Position numbers and translations under genes: made by a program. Below are positions 34,195 to 43,577 of a stretch of 64,000 bases of DNA, piece by piece; the stretch's first letter is position 1; each line of letters starts with the position of its first letter. This stretch comes from Mechercharimyces sp. CAU 1602 (GTDB taxonomy: Bacteria; Bacillota; Bacilli; Thermoactinomycetales; JANTPT01): assembly GCF_024753565.1 (NCBI RefSeq), contig NZ_JANTPT010000001.1:372001-436000 (forward strand). The letters are read 5' to 3'. Under the pieces are notes generated by a model that had not been told where the DNA came from, searched no databases, and saw nothing but the letters and a program-made list of their open reading frames with translations.

Positions 34195-34325
34195 TAAAGG
34201 GATAGGCTTGCAGGAGAATGAGTGATCGATCTAGTTCCTTTCCACCTTGTGCTTAAGCTCTCTTCATGTATAATCAATAGGAGTTCGTCCAAATAGTGGA
34301 CTTTGGCGGTAGTAGGAGGATACAG

Positions 34326-35354
34326 ATGAAATTCGGATTTGGCTATCGAACGATGAAAACGGCGATCGCTACCGGGATTGCGATTGCAATCGCACAGGGA
34401 TTGGATCTACAGTTTTATACATCGGCTGGGATTCTTGCTATGTTATCGATACAAAGCACGAAGAAGCGCTCTTATATTAGTGCATGGCAACGCATCCTGA
34501 TCTGCGTGCTGGCCTTAGTATTATCAGTGGCTTTGTTTGAAACAATCGGTTACCATCCTTGGTCGGTCTCTCTCTTTCTTTTCTTTATGATTCCCTTGGC
34601 TGTCTGGTTACAAGCGATAGAAGGTGTGGTAACCAGTTTGGTTATCATTTTACATCTCTATATCTTGGAAGAAGTAAGCTGGGGGCTTATAGTGAACGAG
34701 ATGGCCTTGATCATAATCGGGGTAGGAATTGCGCTACTTCTTAACCTCTACATGCCCAACGTGGAGAGCATATTAAAAGAGTATCGCCGTAAAATTGAAC
34801 AAGATTTTAGTGCCATTCTTTTTCACTTTGCTCACTACCTAAAAACAAATGATGCCAGCTGGGATGGTAAAGAGCTCATCTCAGTTTCAAAGCGATTGAC
34901 AAAGGCGAAGGCACTTGCTCTCAAAGACTTGGAGAATCATCCTTATAATGAAGAATATAATTACTATCGGTATTTTGAGATGAGGGAGAAGCAGTTTGAA
35001 GTGCTGGAACGAATGATGACCTCGCTTTCTTCTGTAGATGCGTTTTATCCACAAGCACTTCAGATTGCTCACTTTCTTGAGAAAGTGGCGGATGCCCTGG
35101 GGCCATATAATACAGCAACCCAATTCCTAGAAGAGTTAGAGGAGATGCGTTTGGAGTTTAAAGAATCGCCACTTCCTCGAGATCGTGAAGAGTTTGAAAC
35201 GCGTGCGGAACTGCATCACATTGTAAAAGAATTAAAAACGTATCTTTTGATCAAGCAAGAATTGAAGCGTAAAGGTACCTTGGGGCACGAAGGGGTACTG
35301 TGGGAATGGAAAGATGTAAAGAAAAAATCCTTAGTGGGGCGTTGGTGGAAGTAA
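34326..35354 (+). CDS. Aromatic acid exporter (ArAE/DUF939) family membrane protein
   Basis: The 342-residue protein has about five membrane helices in the first 130 residues (GIAIAIAQGLDLQFYTSAGILAML and following), then a long soluble helical C-domain. This is the YgaE/DUF939 layout of aromatic acid exporter-like proteins. The substrate is unknown. The start is ATG 34326 after AGGAGGATACAG; the frame is open 10 codons further up but without a binding site. Confidence 0.82.
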   Translation: MKFGFGYRTMKTAIATGIAIAIAQGLDLQFYTSAGILAMLSIQSTKKRSYISAWQRILICVLALVLSVALFETIGYHPWSVSLFLFFMIPLAVWLQAIEGVVTSLVIILHLYILEEVSWGLIVNEMALIIIGVGIALLLNLYMPNVESILKEYRRKIEQDFSAILFHFAHYLKTNDASWDGKELISVSKRLTKAKALALKDLENHPYNEEYNYYRYFEMREKQFEVLERMMTSLSSVDAFYPQALQIAHFLEKVADALGPYNTATQFLEELEEMRLEFKESPLPRDREEFETRAELHHIVKELKTYLLIKQELKRKGTLGHEGVLWEWKDVKKKSLVGRWWK

Positions 35355-35414
35355 CTTTTAGCCCAGTGTGTAGTGATCAAAAGCTACTGTGGGTTTTACC
35401 TAAAGGAGAGTTTT

Positions 35415-36125
35415 ATGGAGAGAGCAGATTCACTTATTTTACAGCAGGAACAGCCTACTTTTATACAAGGTGTGATTGCAGGGTTACCTATTGTTATTGG
35501 CTATTTTCCGGTGGCTATCACCTTTGGTGTTTTGGCTCAGCAGATGGGCGTTTCAGTCTCTCATGCCTTTTTAATGTCAAGTCTTGTTTTTGCAGGTGCA
35601 AGTCAATTTATGGCTCTTAATATGTTAGCCTTAGGTACTGGCGCGTTAGAGATCGTATTGGCAACGTTTATCCTTAATTTTCGTCACTTTGTGATGGGAT
35701 TGGCATTAATGAACCAGTTAGAAAAGTTATCGCGGAAGTGGAAGCTAACGCTCTCACTTGCACTAACAGATGAAGTGTTTACCGTCACCTCATTTAATCA
35801 GGAGAGAGCAACCCCATCGTATATCGCTGGCCTTACAGGATCTTCCTATCTCGCTTGGGTGGGTGGGACGGTCGTGGGGGCGTTGGTTTCTCACATTATC
35901 CCAGCGGGGATAAGTGAAAGTATGTCTATAGCACTATACGCGATGTTTATCGCTCTGCTTGTACCTGCAGTACGCACTTGTTGGCACTATGGCGTGATTG
36001 CCCTTATCAGCATGGCCATTAATACATTGATTGGAATGTGGTTGAGTAGTGGATGGTCGATTGTCATTGCCACATTAGTGGGTGCATTAGCCGGAGTTCC
36101 TTTGATGAGGAGGCGTAAGGGCTGA
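35415..36125 (+). CDS. azlC: AzlC family branched-chain amino acid exporter subunit
   Basis: The 236-residue membrane protein carries the AzlC pattern (GLPIVIGYFPVAITFGVLA near the N-terminus, SLVFAGASQFMAL, LNFRHFVMGLAL). With AzlD it forms a pair linked to export of branched-chain amino acids or azaleucine resistance. The start is ATG 35415 after AAAGGAG; ATG-less upstream codons from 35,373 have no binding site. Its stop overlaps the azlD start (TGATG). Confidence 0.92.
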   Translation: MERADSLILQQEQPTFIQGVIAGLPIVIGYFPVAITFGVLAQQMGVSVSHAFLMSSLVFAGASQFMALNMLALGTGALEIVLATFILNFRHFVMGLALMNQLEKLSRKWKLTLSLALTDEVFTVTSFNQERATPSYIAGLTGSSYLAWVGGTVVGALVSHIIPAGISESMSIALYAMFIALLVPAVRTCWHYGVIALISMAINTLIGMWLSSGWSIVIATLVGALAGVPLMRRRKG

Positions 36126-36430
36126 TGGAAAATTTGATGTGGTTGATCGTGGGGATGTCGATTGTAACCTTACTTCCTCGTTTAGTTCCTATCTGGATAG
36201 TAGATCGCTTCTCGCCTCCACCATGGGTGAAAGAATGGTTAAGCTATATTCCATATGCAGCACTGGGGGCGCTAACATTTCCTGGGGTATTAACGGTTGT
36301 AAAAGATGCTCCATGGATTGGTTTGTTAGGAGGCATAGTAGCTGTGGGAATTGCATGTTTGCGCTTATCTACACTGTATGTGATCACCGGTGCGCTTTTA
36401 ACCGTTGTTTTCATAAAGTGGATGATGTAG
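36125..36430 (+). CDS. azlD: AzlD family small membrane subunit
   Basis: A 101-residue protein with three to four membrane helices and the AzlD-type WVKEWLSYIPYAALGAL region. It overlaps azlC by one base, so the subunits are translationally coupled. It is followed by a strong terminator. Confidence 0.9.
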   Translation: MENLMWLIVGMSIVTLLPRLVPIWIVDRFSPPPWVKEWLSYIPYAALGALTFPGVLTVVKDAPWIGLLGGIVAVGIACLRLSTLYVITGALLTVVFIKWMM

Positions 36431-36432
36431 AA

Positions 36433-36476
36433 AAAGACCTCTCTTATCAACTTGTAAGCTGATAAGAGAGGTCTTT
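36433..36476. terminator. Terminator between azlD and the convergent exporter
   Basis: A perfect 17-bp stem (AAAGACCTCTCTTATCA and complement) with a 10-base loop. Confidence 0.85.
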
Positions 36477-36491
36477 ATGATATGGCTGAGC

Positions 36492-38102
36492 TTAAGTGTT
36501 TTGCTCCGCAACTTTTAAAATAACATCATCGTTATTATCTGTCTCATCCTCATCGATATTGGAGGTGCGAAGTGGGATCTCTTTAATGAAAAGAGTAATG
36601 AATGCTGCAACTGTGATAATGATGGAACTGATAAAGAAAATGCTCGTTACAGAGTAACTAAGTGCTTCCCGTAATGTAGTGATCACAGTATCAAAGGCAG
36701 GTTCTAAGGTGGAAGGTAGCCCCGAACGAATATTTTCCAATTGACCAGGATCCATCAGCAAGCGCGGGTCTTGTACATTCATTTCGTCTCCAAGAGAGGG
36801 CAAGGGTTCTTGTGGAGGCAAGCTATCTTGCAAACGATCTTCCATGCGATTGCCCATTATCATACTCATCATCGCCACCCCGATTGTACCCCCAATCTGA
36901 CGAGAAACCTGCATAACGGATGTGGAAACTCCGAGATACTTATGTTTCACTGAGTTTTGAATGGAGATTGTAAAAACGGGCATCGTTATACCGAGACCTA
37001 GACCGATGATAACTAAATTGACCAACATTTGCGTAAGAGGGGAGGTAGCGGTGAGATAAGAGTTTAGATACAGACCTACCGCCATTAAGCTAGTCCCCAG
37101 TACTGCTAATGCCTTATATCTACCAAACTTAGTAATCAGTTGCCCTACGATAATACTGGAGATAACCATTGTAATAGTAATGACTAATTCTACTAAGCCT
37201 GAGACCGTAGCTGATCGCCCTAATACTCCCTGTACATAAAAGGGTGTGTACATAATGACGACGAACATACCCATCCCTATAAGAAAGCCCGCAATATTAG
37301 AAAGTGTAAATGTGCTGTTGCGGAAAAGAAAAAGGGGTAAGATAGGGCTTTTTGCTCTTTTCTCAATAAAGATAAAGGCGAGAATTGAAAATGCGGCTAA
37401 GGAAAAAAGGCCAATAATCGGGGCGGATCCCCACTCGTATTTACTACCCGCCCATGAGAAGCCTAATAAGAGACTAATAATAAAGATAGATAGGCTAATG
37501 GAACCAAGATAATCGATTTTTTCTTTTACAACCTGATCATGTTTGGGGTATAAACGCCAAATCAATGTAAAAGCAAGAAAACCGATCGGGAGAAAAATCC
37601 AGAATACCCAATGCCAATCGAAGTTATCAACGATGTATCCACCCAAGGTTGGGCCAACTACGCTGGATAAGCCAAAAGTAGCTCCTAAAAGCCCTTGCCA
37701 TCTTCCACGCTCCCGTGGAGAGAATAAATCTCCGACGGTGGCAAATGCAGAAGACATAATCATTCCTCCTCCAAACCCTTGTAAGGTACGGAAAAGAATA
37801 AGTTGGTAAATGTTATCGGATGTCCCACAAAAGAATGCTCCGGTCATAAAGACAACGATCCCGATTAAAATGAAGACTTTTCGACCATACATATCGGAAA
37901 GCTTCCCCACCAACATAGCTGTTACTGTAGCAGATAACATATAGGCAGTAAAAACCCAGTCAAAGTACTCCATTCCGCCGATCTGAGCGATAATTTTAGG
38001 TAAAGATGTACCGACAATAGTCATGTTGATACTGGAGAAGAGTACTGTAGACATGATGGCAATCATGATGGCGATTTTTGTACGCTGCTCTAGGTGTTCC
38101 AT
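36492..38102 (-). CDS. DHA2 family (14-TM) drug exporter, MFS
   Basis: The 536-residue protein has 14 predicted membrane helices with the MFS loop GKLSDMYGRKVF and the antiporter motif C region (GATFGLSSVVGPTLGGYI). This is the EmrB/QacA group of proton-coupled multidrug exporters. The last 60 residues include a charged tail (NIDEDETDNNDD). It lies immediately downstream of a TetR gene on the same strand, with 61 bases between, so the regulator probably controls it. Confidence 0.92.
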   Translation of the reverse strand: MEHLEQRTKIAIMIAIMSTVLFSSINMTIVGTSLPKIIAQIGGMEYFDWVFTAYMLSATVTAMLVGKLSDMYGRKVFILIGIVVFMTGAFFCGTSDNIYQLILFRTLQGFGGGMIMSSAFATVGDLFSPRERGRWQGLLGATFGLSSVVGPTLGGYIVDNFDWHWVFWIFLPIGFLAFTLIWRLYPKHDQVVKEKIDYLGSISLSIFIISLLLGFSWAGSKYEWGSAPIIGLFSLAAFSILAFIFIEKRAKSPILPLFLFRNSTFTLSNIAGFLIGMGMFVVIMYTPFYVQGVLGRSATVSGLVELVITITMVISSIIVGQLITKFGRYKALAVLGTSLMAVGLYLNSYLTATSPLTQMLVNLVIIGLGLGITMPVFTISIQNSVKHKYLGVSTSVMQVSRQIGGTIGVAMMSMIMGNRMEDRLQDSLPPQEPLPSLGDEMNVQDPRLLMDPGQLENIRSGLPSTLEPAFDTVITTLREALSYSVTSIFFISSIIITVAAFITLFIKEIPLRTSNIDEDETDNNDDVILKVAEQNT

Positions 38103-38163
38103 AATCGCTGTCCCTCCTTTGTGGTTAGTAGTAGATAGTAATATAGAACTAGGGTAACGTGCT

Positions 38164-39039
38164 TTATGTTATTGTGCTTCGGATCACATGAAGTTGTGGC
38201 TGTATTTCTTCCCTTTCAGAAAGAAATGAGATCATCGCTTTAACGAGAAAAGGTTGTGGTTCGTTAGAAGTAAGTTGTTCATATAAGCAGTCGACCGCAG
38301 CCACATATTCCTCTCGTTGGGATTTACTTAAAGGTAGCTCACAAAGTATGCTTTTGATCTGCCCACATGAGGCATGTAGAGCTTGTTCCGGAGTAGGGTG
38401 ATCACATGGGGGACTTTCCAGATCCATCATCATCGTCGGTGTAAGGATGGGGTCAGGCTGATGTTTGATCATGGCAAGGATCATTTCATCCATGCGATCA
38501 ACGATAAAGTAGGCTAATCGTTTGGTATCTAATTTGCGCTCTTCAAAGATAAGTAACATGCCATATCCTTTGACGATCGAGTGATACATAATAACAGCAT
38601 CCCATAGGTGTGGAACGATGGGATCACCATATATCTCTACAATAGCTCGTTTGTACCAACTAAATATCTTAGCAGTCGTCTGCATCAATTGGTTACTTAC
38701 TTCTTTACTATCTGTGTTCAGCTTTTCCCTCATACTCATTTTCATGAAATGATGGTTGTGATGAAACTCTTCGAAGTGAACGTAAATTTGTAGTGCTAAC
38801 TTTTCTTTTGCTGACAGAGAGGGGTTTTGTGTGGCCAATGCCATTCGATCAAATAAATTTTGTTGGTGATAAGAGAAGATAGCGAGGAGTAGTTCTTGTT
38901 TAGATGAAAAATATCGATATAAACTCCCTTTCGCGATGCCAAGTTGATCAGCAATCTCCTGCATGGATGTAGCATGAAACCCTTGTTGTGCAAAAAGTGT
39001 TAAGGCGGATCTAATGATTTGCCTCTTTTTATCATTCAT
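38164..39039 (-). CDS. TetR family regulator of the exporter
   Basis: The 291-residue protein has the TetR N-terminal helix-turn-helix (IRSALTLFAQQGFHATSMQEIADQLGIAKGSLYRYFSSK, residues 9-47). The ligand domain is longer than usual (about 240 residues), with an acidic Cys/Pro-containing stretch near 210-235. It is likely co-transcribed with the exporter and represses both. Two operator-like palindromes lie just upstream. Confidence 0.88.
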   Translation of the reverse strand: MNDKKRQIIRSALTLFAQQGFHATSMQEIADQLGIAKGSLYRYFSSKQELLLAIFSYHQQNLFDRMALATQNPSLSAKEKLALQIYVHFEEFHHNHHFMKMSMREKLNTDSKEVSNQLMQTTAKIFSWYKRAIVEIYGDPIVPHLWDAVIMYHSIVKGYGMLLIFEERKLDTKRLAYFIVDRMDEMILAMIKHQPDPILTPTMMMDLESPPCDHPTPEQALHASCGQIKSILCELPLSKSQREEYVAAVDCLYEQLTSNEPQPFLVKAMISFLSEREEIQPQLHVIRSTIT

Positions 39040-39080
39040 CGTTTTCCTCCTCTCCCCTCAATGACTAGAGCGATCCTATC

Positions 39081-39166
39081 ATGACCAGATAGTCATTGTC
39101 AATTGTAAACACACAATCAATCATTTGAAATAAATGCATGATATATATGACCGATGAGTCATATAT
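39081..39166. promoter_or_regulatory. Two TetR operator-like palindromes
   Basis: ATGAC-N6-GTCAT occurs twice: at 39081-39096 and at 39145-39164, the second extended to ATATATGAC / GTCATATAT (39143-39166). Identical half-sites and spacing 49 bases apart, immediately upstream of the TetR gene, are what an autoregulated TetR operator looks like. Confidence 0.7.
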
Positions 39167-39492
39167 GAAAAAGATGAATGGTTATTAAGCGATAATTGAG
39201 AAAGAGGGTGATGGATAGATAGAGAGAGTTGAATTGTTAATTTATAGGGATAAAGTACAATCCGCATGTGCAAACAAATGTAGTTTTATTTACTATATTC
39301 TTTCTTTTTATATCAACAAACGGAAAACTTGTCTTTACTCATTTGTTACATTAGAGTGACCTCTTCTTTTCCTATAAGAGTGGGACAGACATGAAAAATG
39401 TGTGCAGACCAAGCTAGATTTAAAGGGGATATACTAATAATTATACATACTTGTAGAAAAAAGGGTGAATTTGTCGAAGAGGGTTGGTGCGG
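39167..39492. other. 326-base A/T-rich intergenic region
   Basis: No gene with a supported start is visible. A reading frame on the - strand near 39,350-39,580 has no binding site and unusual composition. A/T-rich tracts dominate. Confidence 0.4.
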
Positions 39493-39522
39493 TTGAAGGA
39501 AAATATCTCCGTGGGTTATAAT
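39493..39522 (+). promoter_or_regulatory. Sigma-A-type promoter
   Basis: TTGAAG (39493-39498) and TATAAT (39517-39522) with an 18-base spacer, about 100 bases upstream of the secreted protein gene. Confidence 0.6.
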
Positions 39523-39623
39523 GATTTCAGAGGAATCACTTTCCTCTAGCACCCATTTTACACACAAAAAATAGAGAATCATAGTAGGGTGCTAAACTAA
39601 AAAAGAGAATAGGAGTGGAGAGA

Positions 39624-39989
39624 ATGAAGAAGTACATGATCGCGTTGGTGGCAGTGATGGCATTGATGGTTGGTTTCTCAGGGGATGGATTTACCCCGTA
39701 TAGCTACGCTACGATCACTTATGGTGAAACGAGCGCATCTGGTGGGATTACCTCTATCGAGAAGACGGCGATGATTGACGGGGTTAACCTAGGCGATGAA
39801 GAGATGACCGTTAGCGTCTTGAGCGATATTTGGGGTGCTGATCCTGTTATCTATCAGAAAACATTACAGCCGGGAGAATCTCTCTCTATCGAAAAAGAAA
39901 TGCCAGGATATCATTATGTTGCGATCAGTTGTGGTGATGGAACGGCTGACGACTGTTTCGGTTATGCATTCATGGACGAAGCTAAATAA
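39624..39989 (+). CDS. Secreted hypothetical protein
   Basis: The 121-residue product has a signal peptide (KKYMIALVAVMALMVGFSG, likely cleaved near Ser-Tyr-Ala), then a small beta-rich, acidic domain with two Cys (ISCGDGTADDCFGYAF) that may form a disulphide. It has its own promoter and terminator, so it is monocistronic. No family recognised. The start is ATG 39624, with AGGAG 8 bases upstream. Confidence 0.7.
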   Translation: MKKYMIALVAVMALMVGFSGDGFTPYSYATITYGETSASGGITSIEKTAMIDGVNLGDEEMTVSVLSDIWGADPVIYQKTLQPGESLSIEKEMPGYHYVAISCGDGTADDCFGYAFMDEAK

Positions 39990-40034
39990 GCGAAGATTCC
40001 ATAAAATAAGTAAGGTATATAATCGATGAAAGAG

Positions 40035-40060
40035 GGAGCGCCCTGCAGGGTGCTCCTTTT
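40035..40060 (+). terminator. Terminator of the secreted protein gene
   Basis: GGAGCGCCC pairs with GGGTGCTCC around TGCA (one G-U pair), followed by TTTT. Confidence 0.75.
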
Positions 40061-40241
40061 GCTATGTTTATCAAGTTATAGCGAAGCTGCGATGCGCAAA
40101 GTGGTTTTTGGGTTGCACCGATGAAGAAGAGACATTATAGTGTTTCTGTAGAGTATACTACTTGGTTCATAAATGAAGCCCATTCATATAAATGGAAGAT
40201 CTTGATGAAAAGGTTGAGTTAGATAAAGAGGAGGATGTCAA

Positions 40242-41552
40242 GTGTCAATCGAACAAGTAACTGTTGTGGGTGCGGGTTTGGCAGGAAGTGAAGCTGCTTG
40301 GCAAATCGCAAGCCAAGGTGTGCGAGTACGCCTATATGAAATGCGTCCACAAAAGAAAACACCGGCACACCGTTCAGGAGATTTTGCAGAGTTGGTGTGT
40401 AGCAACTCGTTAAGAAGCAATGTTTTAACGAATGCAGTAGGTGTTCTTAAAGAAGAGATGCGGAAATTGGATTCACTTATTATGCGCTGTGCAGACCAAC
40501 ATGCTGTCCCAGCCGGAGGGGCGTTAGCAGTCGATCGTGAAGCTTTTGCCCGGCAGGTGACACACGATTTACATCACCATCCGCTGATTGAAGTAGTGAC
40601 GGAGGAGATGGAGCAGATCCCCGAAGGTGTGACCGTTATTGCGACCGGACCGCTTACATCTGATGCACTGTCTGCTAAAATACAAGAAATTGCTGGGGGA
40701 GAGCATCTTTATTTTTATGATGCAGCGGCACCTATTATAGAAACGGATAGCATTGATAAAGATAAAGTTTTTATCGCCTCTCGTTACGATAAGGGGGAAG
40801 CAGCTTATATAAACTGTCCGATGAATGAAGAAGAGTTTCATCGCTTCTATGAAGCCCTTGTTTCTGCTGAGGTGACACCACTTAAAGAATTTGAGAAAGA
40901 GATTTATTTTGAAGGCTGTATGCCTATTGAGGTGATGGCAAAGCGAGGGGCGCAAACGATCCTGTTTGGACCGATGAAACCAGTCGGATTGGTCGATCCT
41001 CGTACTGGTGAACAACCGCATGCTGTTGTACAATTACGCCAAGATAATCAATCAGGAACATTGTATAATATTGTTGGCTTTCAAACCCATCTTAAGTGGG
41101 GGGATCAGAAAAACGTGATTCGTCTGATTCCAGGTTTGGAGAATGCAGAGATCGTGCGTTATGGTGTGATGCACCGTAATACGTTTATCAACTCGCCCAA
41201 ATTATTGGCACCTACGTATCAATTGAAGGATCGCGACACGCTTTTCTTTGCGGGGCAAATGACGGGTGTAGAAGGATATGTGGAATCAGCAGCAGCAGGC
41301 TTAATTGCTGGCATGAATGCAGGGCGACGGGCATTGGGAAGAGAATTGATTCTCTTTCCACAAGATACTGCGATGGGAAGTTTGGCACACTATATTACTA
41401 CGGCCAATCCAGACAACTTTCAACCGATGAATGCTAATTTTGGTCTTTTTCCACCACTAGGACGGAAGGTGAAACCAAAGCAAGAACGTAATAAACAATA
41501 TGCAGACAGAGCGCTTGCATCCTTAACCACAATGCTAGAAGAAAACATGTAG
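40242..41552 (+). CDS. trmFO: FADH2/folate-dependent tRNA (uracil-54-C5)-methyltransferase TrmFO
   Basis: TrmFO makes ribothymidine at position 54 in the T-loop of tRNAs using methylene-tetrahydrofolate and FAD. The 436-residue protein shows the dinucleotide-binding [16 protein letters not shown] at the N-terminus, [10 protein letters not shown], and [19 protein letters not shown] in the C-terminal part. In many Bacillales it sits between topA and xerC; here neither neighbour is present. The start is GTG 40242 after AAAGAGGAGGATG. Confidence 0.96.
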   Translation: MSIEQVTVVGAGLAGSEAAWQIASQGVRVRLYEMRPQKKTPAHRSGDFAELVCSNSLRSNVLTNAVGVLKEEMRKLDSLIMRCADQHAVPAGGALAVDREAFARQVTHDLHHHPLIEVVTEEMEQIPEGVTVIATGPLTSDALSAKIQEIAGGEHLYFYDAAAPIIETDSIDKDKVFIASRYDKGEAAYINCPMNEEEFHRFYEALVSAEVTPLKEFEKEIYFEGCMPIEVMAKRGAQTILFGPMKPVGLVDPRTGEQPHAVVQLRQDNQSGTLYNIVGFQTHLKWGDQKNVIRLIPGLENAEIVRYGVMHRNTFINSPKLLAPTYQLKDRDTLFFAGQMTGVEGYVESAAAGLIAGMNAGRRALGRELILFPQDTAMGSLAHYITTANPDNFQPMNANFGLFPPLGRKVKPKQERNKQYADRALASLTTMLEENM

Positions 41553-41602
41553 TTAAGCTAGTATAGGGATGAGGTTGTATAAGAGAAATGAGGTGAAAGT
41601 GT

Positions 41603-42925
41603 TTGAGTTTACGCTATCGTTTAAAACCGATCCAGGTGATTGCGCTGGGTTATGTTCTCCTCTCCCTTATTTCCGCATTTCTCTTAGCATTGCCAATCAC
41701 CCACGAAGCAGGGAGATCTCTTTCCTTTATTGATGCGCTCTTTGTTGCAGCTAGTGCGGTCAGTGTGACTGGGCTAACGGTGGTAAATGTGTCGGAAACG
41801 TTTAACCTATTTGGTGAAATCGTATTGCTGTTTACGATTCAACTGGGTGGGATCGGGATGATGACATTGGGAGCGGTAATTTGGTTGATATTAGGGAAGA
41901 AAATAGGTCTGCGTGATCGGATGTTGATTCAGTGGGATCAAAACCAGATTACGTTGTCCGGTCTGGTGGCATTAATCCAGAAGATCTTATTGATCGCTTT
42001 GCTTTTTGAGGGGATAGGTGCACTTGTATTAGGCACCTATTTCTTACGTTTTTATGCCTGGGATACGGCATATTACTACGGGATATATCACTCGATCACG
42101 GGTTTTACTCATGCTGGATTTGATCTATTTGGCAATAGTTTGATCGACTTTCGTCATGATGTGGTTGTAAATGGAACAATGATGGTTCTTCTCTTTTTTG
42201 GAGGAATTGGATTTCCTGTTATTATTGAGCTGTTTTCATATCGCTTGCGCCGGAAATTATCGCTTCACAGCCGCTTTTCCTTATGGATTTATTGTCTGTT
42301 ATGGGGTGTAGGTTTCCTCTTCTTCCTGGCGATGGAATATAATAAGAGTTTGGCAGGTGAAGCGTGGCATCATAAGATTATGATGGCCATGTTTCAATCA
42401 CTGACGACACGAAGTGGTGGATTTTCTACGTTAGACATCAGTACTTTGCAGTTACCGACCTTATTAGTCTTTTCATTTCTGATGTTTATCGGTGCTTCTC
42501 CTTCTAGTAGTGGTGGGGGGATACGTACAACTACCTTTGGAACCGTCTACTTGGCTGTCAAAAGTTATGCGAAGGGAACGTCCGATGTAAATGTGTTTGG
42601 GAGGATGCTGGACTTTTATGATGTGCGTAAATCCTTTGTGGTTTCCGTGTTTGGGGTTGCGCTGGTAACAGGAGCTGTAACAGTGCTCTCTATTACGGAA
42701 TCCTTTGAGTTAAGACTCCTTATTTTTGAAGCAGCTTCCGCTTTTGGTACATGTGGTTTGTCTGTGGGAATCGTAGATCAGTTTAGTTCAATCGGAAAAG
42801 GTGTCCTGATCGTCCTCATGCTGACGGGACGAGTTGGCTTCGGTACGATTTTGTTATTGGTACAAAAGCAGACGCATCATTGCCCGCCATTCCGCTATCC
42901 AAAAGAACGGATTATAGTTGGATAA
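41603..42925 (+). CDS. Ktr/Trk potassium transporter membrane subunit (KtrB-like)
   Basis: The 440-residue protein has the four M1-P-M2 repeats of potassium transporters, with pore glycines visible in SVTGLT, HAGFD, TRSGGFST and FGTCGLSVG. It imports K+ with Na+ or H+ and needs a KtrA/KtrC-type cytosolic RCK subunit, which is not encoded nearby, as is also the case for ktrD in Bacillus. The start is TTG 41603; GAGGTG lies 8-13 bases upstream. Confidence 0.9.
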   Translation: MSLRYRLKPIQVIALGYVLLSLISAFLLALPITHEAGRSLSFIDALFVAASAVSVTGLTVVNVSETFNLFGEIVLLFTIQLGGIGMMTLGAVIWLILGKKIGLRDRMLIQWDQNQITLSGLVALIQKILLIALLFEGIGALVLGTYFLRFYAWDTAYYYGIYHSITGFTHAGFDLFGNSLIDFRHDVVVNGTMMVLLFFGGIGFPVIIELFSYRLRRKLSLHSRFSLWIYCLLWGVGFLFFLAMEYNKSLAGEAWHHKIMMAMFQSLTTRSGGFSTLDISTLQLPTLLVFSFLMFIGASPSSSGGGIRTTTFGTVYLAVKSYAKGTSDVNVFGRMLDFYDVRKSFVVSVFGVALVTGAVTVLSITESFELRLLIFEAASAFGTCGLSVGIVDQFSSIGKGVLIVLMLTGRVGFGTILLLVQKQTHHCPPFRYPKERIIVG

Positions 42926-42933
42926 ATGATTGT

Positions 42934-42969
42934 AAGAGGCCCACACAAGATAACTGGGCCTCTTTTGGT
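42934..42969 (+). terminator. Terminator of the potassium transporter gene
   Basis: AAGAGGCCCA pairs perfectly with TGGGCCTCTT (42955-42964), followed by TTGG; the inner T-run is short. Confidence 0.75.
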
Positions 42970-43058
42970 GTGCAAATTAGGGGGGATTAAGCTTTTGAAT
43001 TGACTACCATCATGTGGTATAGTTAAGCCCGAGATTATGGTGAATGAGGGAGATAGTT

Positions 43059-43577
43059 GTGAAGTGGATGATTCCAGATCTATTTGCACCGTCCATTTAT
43101 CGAATTGATTATCGGGCGTTGTGGCAAAGAGGGATTAGAGGGCTAATCTTTGATCTTGATAATACATTGGTCGAAACGACACGTCCTGATGCAACCCCAG
43201 AATTGTTGGAGTGGCTACATCAATTACAAGAGATGGGTTTTCATGTAGTGATTGTCTCTAATAATAATCGCACCCGTGTTTCGCAGTTTGCTATTCCGCT
43301 ACAGATTCCTTATATCCATCGAGCGCGTAAACCTTTAGCTCCTGCCTTTCGACAGGCGATGCGCGAGATGCAGACTGAGAGGGAAGAGACGGCCGTAGTG
43401 GGAGATCAGTTGCTTACCGACGTGCTGGGAGGAAATCGCTTGCACTTATATACGATTTTAGTCGCTCCTATTTCGGAGCAAGATGCTTTTTTTACACGTT
43501 TCAATCGCCAGATGGAACGCCATATATTTCGTTGGATGCATCGGCGTGGCTTGACTAGATGGGAGGAAAAGAAGTGA
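43059..43577 (+). CDS. yqeG: YqeG family HAD-IIIA phosphatase
   Basis: The 172-residue protein has HAD motif I as FDLDNTLVE, motif II Ser in VIVSNNN, the Lys in RKPLAPAF and motif IV GDQLLTDVLG. It is a soluble phosphatase of unknown substrate; phosphatidylglycerophosphate phosphatase activity has been assigned to relatives. The start is GTG 43059, after GAGGGAG, rather than the ATG 15 bases earlier. It is the first gene of the yqeG-rsfS operon and overlaps yqeH (GTGA). Confidence 0.9.
   Translation: MKWMIPDLFAPSIYRIDYRALWQRGIRGLIFDLDNTLVETTRPDATPELLEWLHQLQEMGFHVVIVSNNNRTRVSQFAIPLQIPYIHRARKPLAPAFRQAMREMQTEREETAVVGDQLLTDVLGGNRLHLYTILVAPISEQDAFFTRFNRQMERHIFRWMHRRGLTRWEEKK

Noticed and set aside
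41603-42925. Cation-transporting ATPase-type potassium pump
   Set aside because: There are no ATPase motifs; the pore glycine pattern fits the Ktr/Trk channel-like family.
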